Assembly: GCA_963693365.1 (NCBI GenBank)
Contig: CAVNZM010000001.1
Span: 13,640,001-13,704,000, forward strand
DNA: 64,000 nucleotides
Reading direction: 5' to 3'
Source of the DNA: Amoebidium appalachense
Taxonomy: Eukaryota; Ichthyosporea
A program made the position numbers and the translations under genes. Positions 61,353-64,000 of the stretch are shown here, piece after piece; the stretch's first letter is position 1, and every line of letters starts with the position of its first letter. A model generated the notes under the pieces. That model had not been told where the DNA came from. It saw nothing but the letters and a program-made list of their open reading frames with translations, and made no database searches.

Positions 61353-62118
61353 AGCTTCATCATTTTGTTTTCGACCAGGGTGTGAAAAAAAACTACTATG
61401 ATGATACCATGCAGGTGCTCCTTATGTATGTTTCTTTTCAAATATCAATTACTTTTTGGCCCATTTACTAATAGTATTACACTTAAACAGTCTGTAGAAC
61501 TACCTATACTCAAAAAGTTATCATAAATTTAGTTAGACCTAGTAGCCGGCCCGAGCGCGGGGGGCGGCCCTGCTCCGAAACCCGGCCGCCATTCTGGCCG
61601 CCATATGCATGCTGAGCAGGGCCCGTACACATACATACAAACATACGGCGTGCACCGTGACCCTAGTTTCGGGAGGCTCCAGGGTTAGTTTTTGAAGGTG
61701 TTATTTTTGTAGTTTGGGTTAGTATAGCCACTGTGTGATGATTTGGTGGACCTCAAAAAGTTAGGGGCAAATTTCGGTGTTTCAGGGCAATACACCGCTG
61801 TCCAAGCCGTGCACTCACCGTGACTCACGCACGTGCCAGGCCCACTGTGCCCCGACCTCGGATAGTATCGGTTTCTAAAAATAGCAAACCCGCTCTACAA
61901 GACCATCTGCTGATCTGCCCAACATCTGCCCACGGTCTGGTAGTGGTGGCGTCATGATAACATGCATGTACACGAACTGAGCTAGAGAGTTTACAACGAA
62001 ATGCACTCATCAAGGCATATGCACCATACACAACTGACACACTAGCACTGCCTGCCTAGCTAGTACCTTGTAGTAAACTAAGTAGCTACATAAATGTAGG
62101 CCAAAGTTTATTTTCATC
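61353..62118. other. Unique DNA, no gene seen
   Basis: AT-rich, with a GC-rich patch at 61550-61640 (CCGGCCGCCATTCTGGCCG). No exon recognised. Confidence 0.5.
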
Positions 62119-62398
62119 ATGTGGACAACTTATGATATTGTTCGCAGTTTGGCCTTCCTCTTCTCAACTGTTGCCCATCTGTCACATAGTCAAAACGTCA
62201 CGGATTGTGGAAGAAAAGTCGTGTTGTCTTCAAGCACATACGCGTGCATCTGCGACAATGGGACGACAGACGTTCAAAACGCATGCACGCAGACACAAAA
62301 CGTCACAGACTGCAAGGGTGGTTCTGACGCTCCATCATACGCCGGCTCCATTATTTTCGACCAGGCCCTCCCAAATGCATCTACAAAATTAACATTCG
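62119..62398 (+). pseudogene. Secreted Cys-containing protein interrupted by a LINE
   Basis: The frame starts with a signal peptide (MWTTYDIVRSLAFLFSTVAH) and continues as a small extracellular-type sequence. It has the motif QNVTDC twice, a CIC pair, and N-glycosylation sites (NVT, NGT, NVT, NAS). At 62400 it runs into 23 T, the poly(A) end of a minus-strand retroelement, after which the frame encodes only Phe repeats and unrelated residues to a TAG. The 3' part of the gene presumably lies beyond the element, outside the window. If the element sits in an intron the gene could survive, but no donor was seen before the T run. Family unknown. Confidence 0.5.
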
Positions 62399-62399
62399 A

Positions 62400-64000
62400 T
62401 TTTTTTTTTTTTTTTTTTTTTTATCACGTTTTGTTCCCGGAGGCCTTTTCAGGCCCTCTAGGGAAACTACCGTCTACCACACAGCACCGACAGTACACTA
62501 GTTAAGGTGCTATCTATGAGTTCAGCTAAGCTAAACCATCCTTCACAACCTAACTATAAGTACACACTTTGCCCAGGGCTACTACCCCAGCCACGCCGGC
62601 AGGAGGCTCCAGTCCTCCCCTCCATTCAAAAACCTAGCAATAAACGTTAACCGAGGGCTCTCATTGGTCGATCTACAGTATTGGGAAGTCCTAGGTGTTG
62701 TGTATAATATTTACGGTGGGTATGGGTGGATGATGGGGTGTGGTGGTGGTGGTGGTGGGGGGTTGCTGCCTAACATTATGTGTTGGTGTACGTATGTTGT
62801 GGCGATGTTTTTGTGGACTAAAAGGTGGGTTTTACAGGGCACACCGGGTCTGTGGGTGTTCCGGCATTCAGAACAGGCCGGCCGGGTGTGTGTGGGGGGT
62901 GTATTTGTTGGTTTTTTGGGTTTTTGGAGAGCCATACTTTTCTTTCTACGGGTGGTGGGTATATGGTGGTGTTTTTGCATTTTAGGGTGGGTGGGGGGGA
63001 GTGTTGTGTTCCGTGGGTGCCAAATTTTTGCAAAGAAAAAGGATTGCAACTCTACTGTGATTTTTCCTAAGATGGCCCGGGTGGTGGTCTTGGTGGTGCC
63101 GGTGGCTGCAAGTAGTGGGCCCACCGATCGTGGGCAGAATCCCCGTTCGACCCACTTGGTGTCTTCGGGGTCAGGTGGGTCACCGTTGCCTCCTATCCAG
63201 TTTATCCATGCACATTGGTCTACCACCGTGGCTGCCGTATGGTGGTGCTGTGCCGTGGGGGTGTTTGGATGACGAGTGTGCAGGACGTTGTGGATGCAGG
63301 CTGTGATGGCGGTGGTCAGGGTGGGGACTTCCCCGGCATGGGCCGGGCAGGCCCAGAGGTGGGTGGTGGTCTCAGGGTGCTGGCTGCACCGGGGGCATGT
63401 GGGCTGTGTAACGACGGTGGGGTGATCTCGGTGTAGCCGTGCCATGGTAGGCAGGGTGCCCATGGCCAGGGACAGGCTACGAGTGTTTCCTCTGACTGCC
63501 CCGATGGTTGCCTGTGTGGGCCCCTTGTTGAGCTTGAGGGGGTTCCGTTCGGCTGGGAGCAGTCTGGGGTCGGCTAGTATGGACATAGCCTTGGTCTTGC
63601 CGGCCATGTCGGTGAGGAAGTCCTTGTTCAACCGGTTCAGTGTACCGGGAATGTTGCCGGGGATACGGTGGCCTTGTAGTCGTAGGAAGTATTTCCCCCC
63701 CCCCGGGGCCGGAGGTAGGGGGGGGGGGAGGGGGAGGACTCTTCCTGCATTGGCTGCCTTGTCTGCCTCGTTATTCCGTTGACCGTACCGTTTGGTGTTG
63801 GATTGGTGCCCCTTCACCCACGATACCTGTACAGAGCCTGGTTGCCGGAGAGAGAGTTGGTCTCGTACGTGAGCCCATTCCACTATGTGGGGGAACTTTA
63901 GCTTGCGTCGAGGGGGTGTGGTGGGGTCTATATTTGCCGTCCATCGGTCGACTACTCCGAGGTTATCGAGCTTGATGTGGATGGGGGTGGTGGTGGGGGT
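62400..64000 (-). mobile_element. Second LINE, 3' part, RNase H type (runs off window)
   Basis: A minus-strand element: poly(A) tail as T23 at 62400-62422, a 3' UTR of about 290 nt, then an ORF open to the window edge. It differs from the 53-58 kb LINE (RNase H present, no shared 3' UTR), so two LINE lineages are present. Confidence 0.7.
62711..64000 (-). CDS. LINE ORF C-terminus: RNase H and CCHC region (partial)
   Basis: C-terminal part of a retrotransposon polyprotein; the reverse transcriptase would be right of the window. The visible RNase H part includes IHIKLDNLGVVDRW (catalytic Asp in LDN) and SWVKGHQSN followed by NNEADKAANAG (final Asp). This enzyme removes the RNA strand during reverse transcription. 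After a Pro-rich insert comes CPRCSQHPETTTHLWACPAH, the CX2CX8HX4C finger often found after RNase H in such elements. A basic, Pro/His-rich tail with CSECRNTHRPGVPC ends at TAA. The frame is open through 64000, so the first Met within it is not the start. The frame is intact over 430 codons. Confidence 0.8.
   Translation of the reverse strand, partial: TPTTTPIHIKLDNLGVVDRWTANIDPTTPPRRKLKFPHIVEWAHVRDQLSLRQPGSVQVSWVKGHQSNTKRYGQRNNEADKAANAGRVLPLPPPLPPAPGGGKYFLRLQGHRIPGNIPGTLNRLNKDFLTDMAGKTKAMSILADPRLLPAERNPLKLNKGPTQATIGAVRGNTRSLSLAMGTLPTMARLHRDHPTVVTQPTCPRCSQHPETTTHLWACPAHAGEVPTLTTAITACIHNVLHTRHPNTPTAQHHHTAATVVDQCAWINWIGGNGDPPDPEDTKWVERGFCPRSVGPLLAATGTTKTTTRAILGKITVELQSFFFAKIWHPRNTTLPPTHPKMQKHHHIPTTRRKKSMALQKPKKPTNTPPTHTRPACSECRNTHRPGVPCKTHLLVHKNIATTYVHQHIMLGSNPPPPPPPHPIIHPYPP

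Overview
This is nuclear DNA from an intron-rich eukaryote, most likely a protist or other unicellular lineage; the species cannot be named from the sequence. The genes use GT-AG introns and the standard genetic code. They include eukaryotic families (S/T kinase, RBR-type E3) and two non-LTR retrotransposons. The outstanding base-level feature is the mass of homopolymers and dinucleotide arrays (poly-C/G runs up to 77 nt, CA/GT, CT/GA), which fill most introns and intergenic gaps. Nearly all long open frames of H/T, C/V, R/E, S/L, P or G repeats are artefacts of these arrays.

Layout. 1-6.1 kb (+): C-terminal half of an MFS transporter, seven phase-consistent exons, 5' end outside the window. 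6.1-9.8 kb: intergenic. 9.8-11.3 kb (+): two-exon small protein, weakly RhoGEF(DH)-like. 11.3-16.0 kb: intergenic, with a 123-nt C tract. 16.06-19.32 kb (-): complete three-exon Ser/Thr kinase. 19.3-25.6 kb: mostly non-coding, with a few unassigned exon-like segments on the minus strand. 25.74-26.84 kb (+): single-exon secreted trypsin-fold protein with all three catalytic residues replaced. 27.6-28.7 kb (-): weak gene candidate. 30.1-36.9 kb (-): multi-exon gene for a Q/H-rich, coiled-coil protein (model incomplete). 38.4-46.1 kb (+): complete seven-exon S9B dipeptidyl peptidase of the bacterial-like type. 47.9-52.1 kb (-): complete five-exon protein joining RBR-type RING modules to about six CCHC zinc knuckles. 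53.4-57.9 kb (-): apparently intact two-ORF LINE flanked by copies of a short interspersed repeat. 58.8 kb (+): frameshifted relic of the RBR first exon. 60.3-61.35 kb: 540-bp tandem duplication. 62.1 kb (+): secreted-protein reading frame interrupted by the poly(A) end of a second, RNase H-bearing LINE that runs off the right edge.

The genes do not form an operon or pathway. Themes are ubiquitin ligation (RBR gene and relic), peptidase-fold proteins (a catalytically dead S1 and an intact S9), retrotransposition, and microsatellite-driven remodelling of introns. Many splice acceptors are the terminal CAG of a CA array, and one DPP intron holds a decayed copy of the active-site exon with a greatly expanded G tract.
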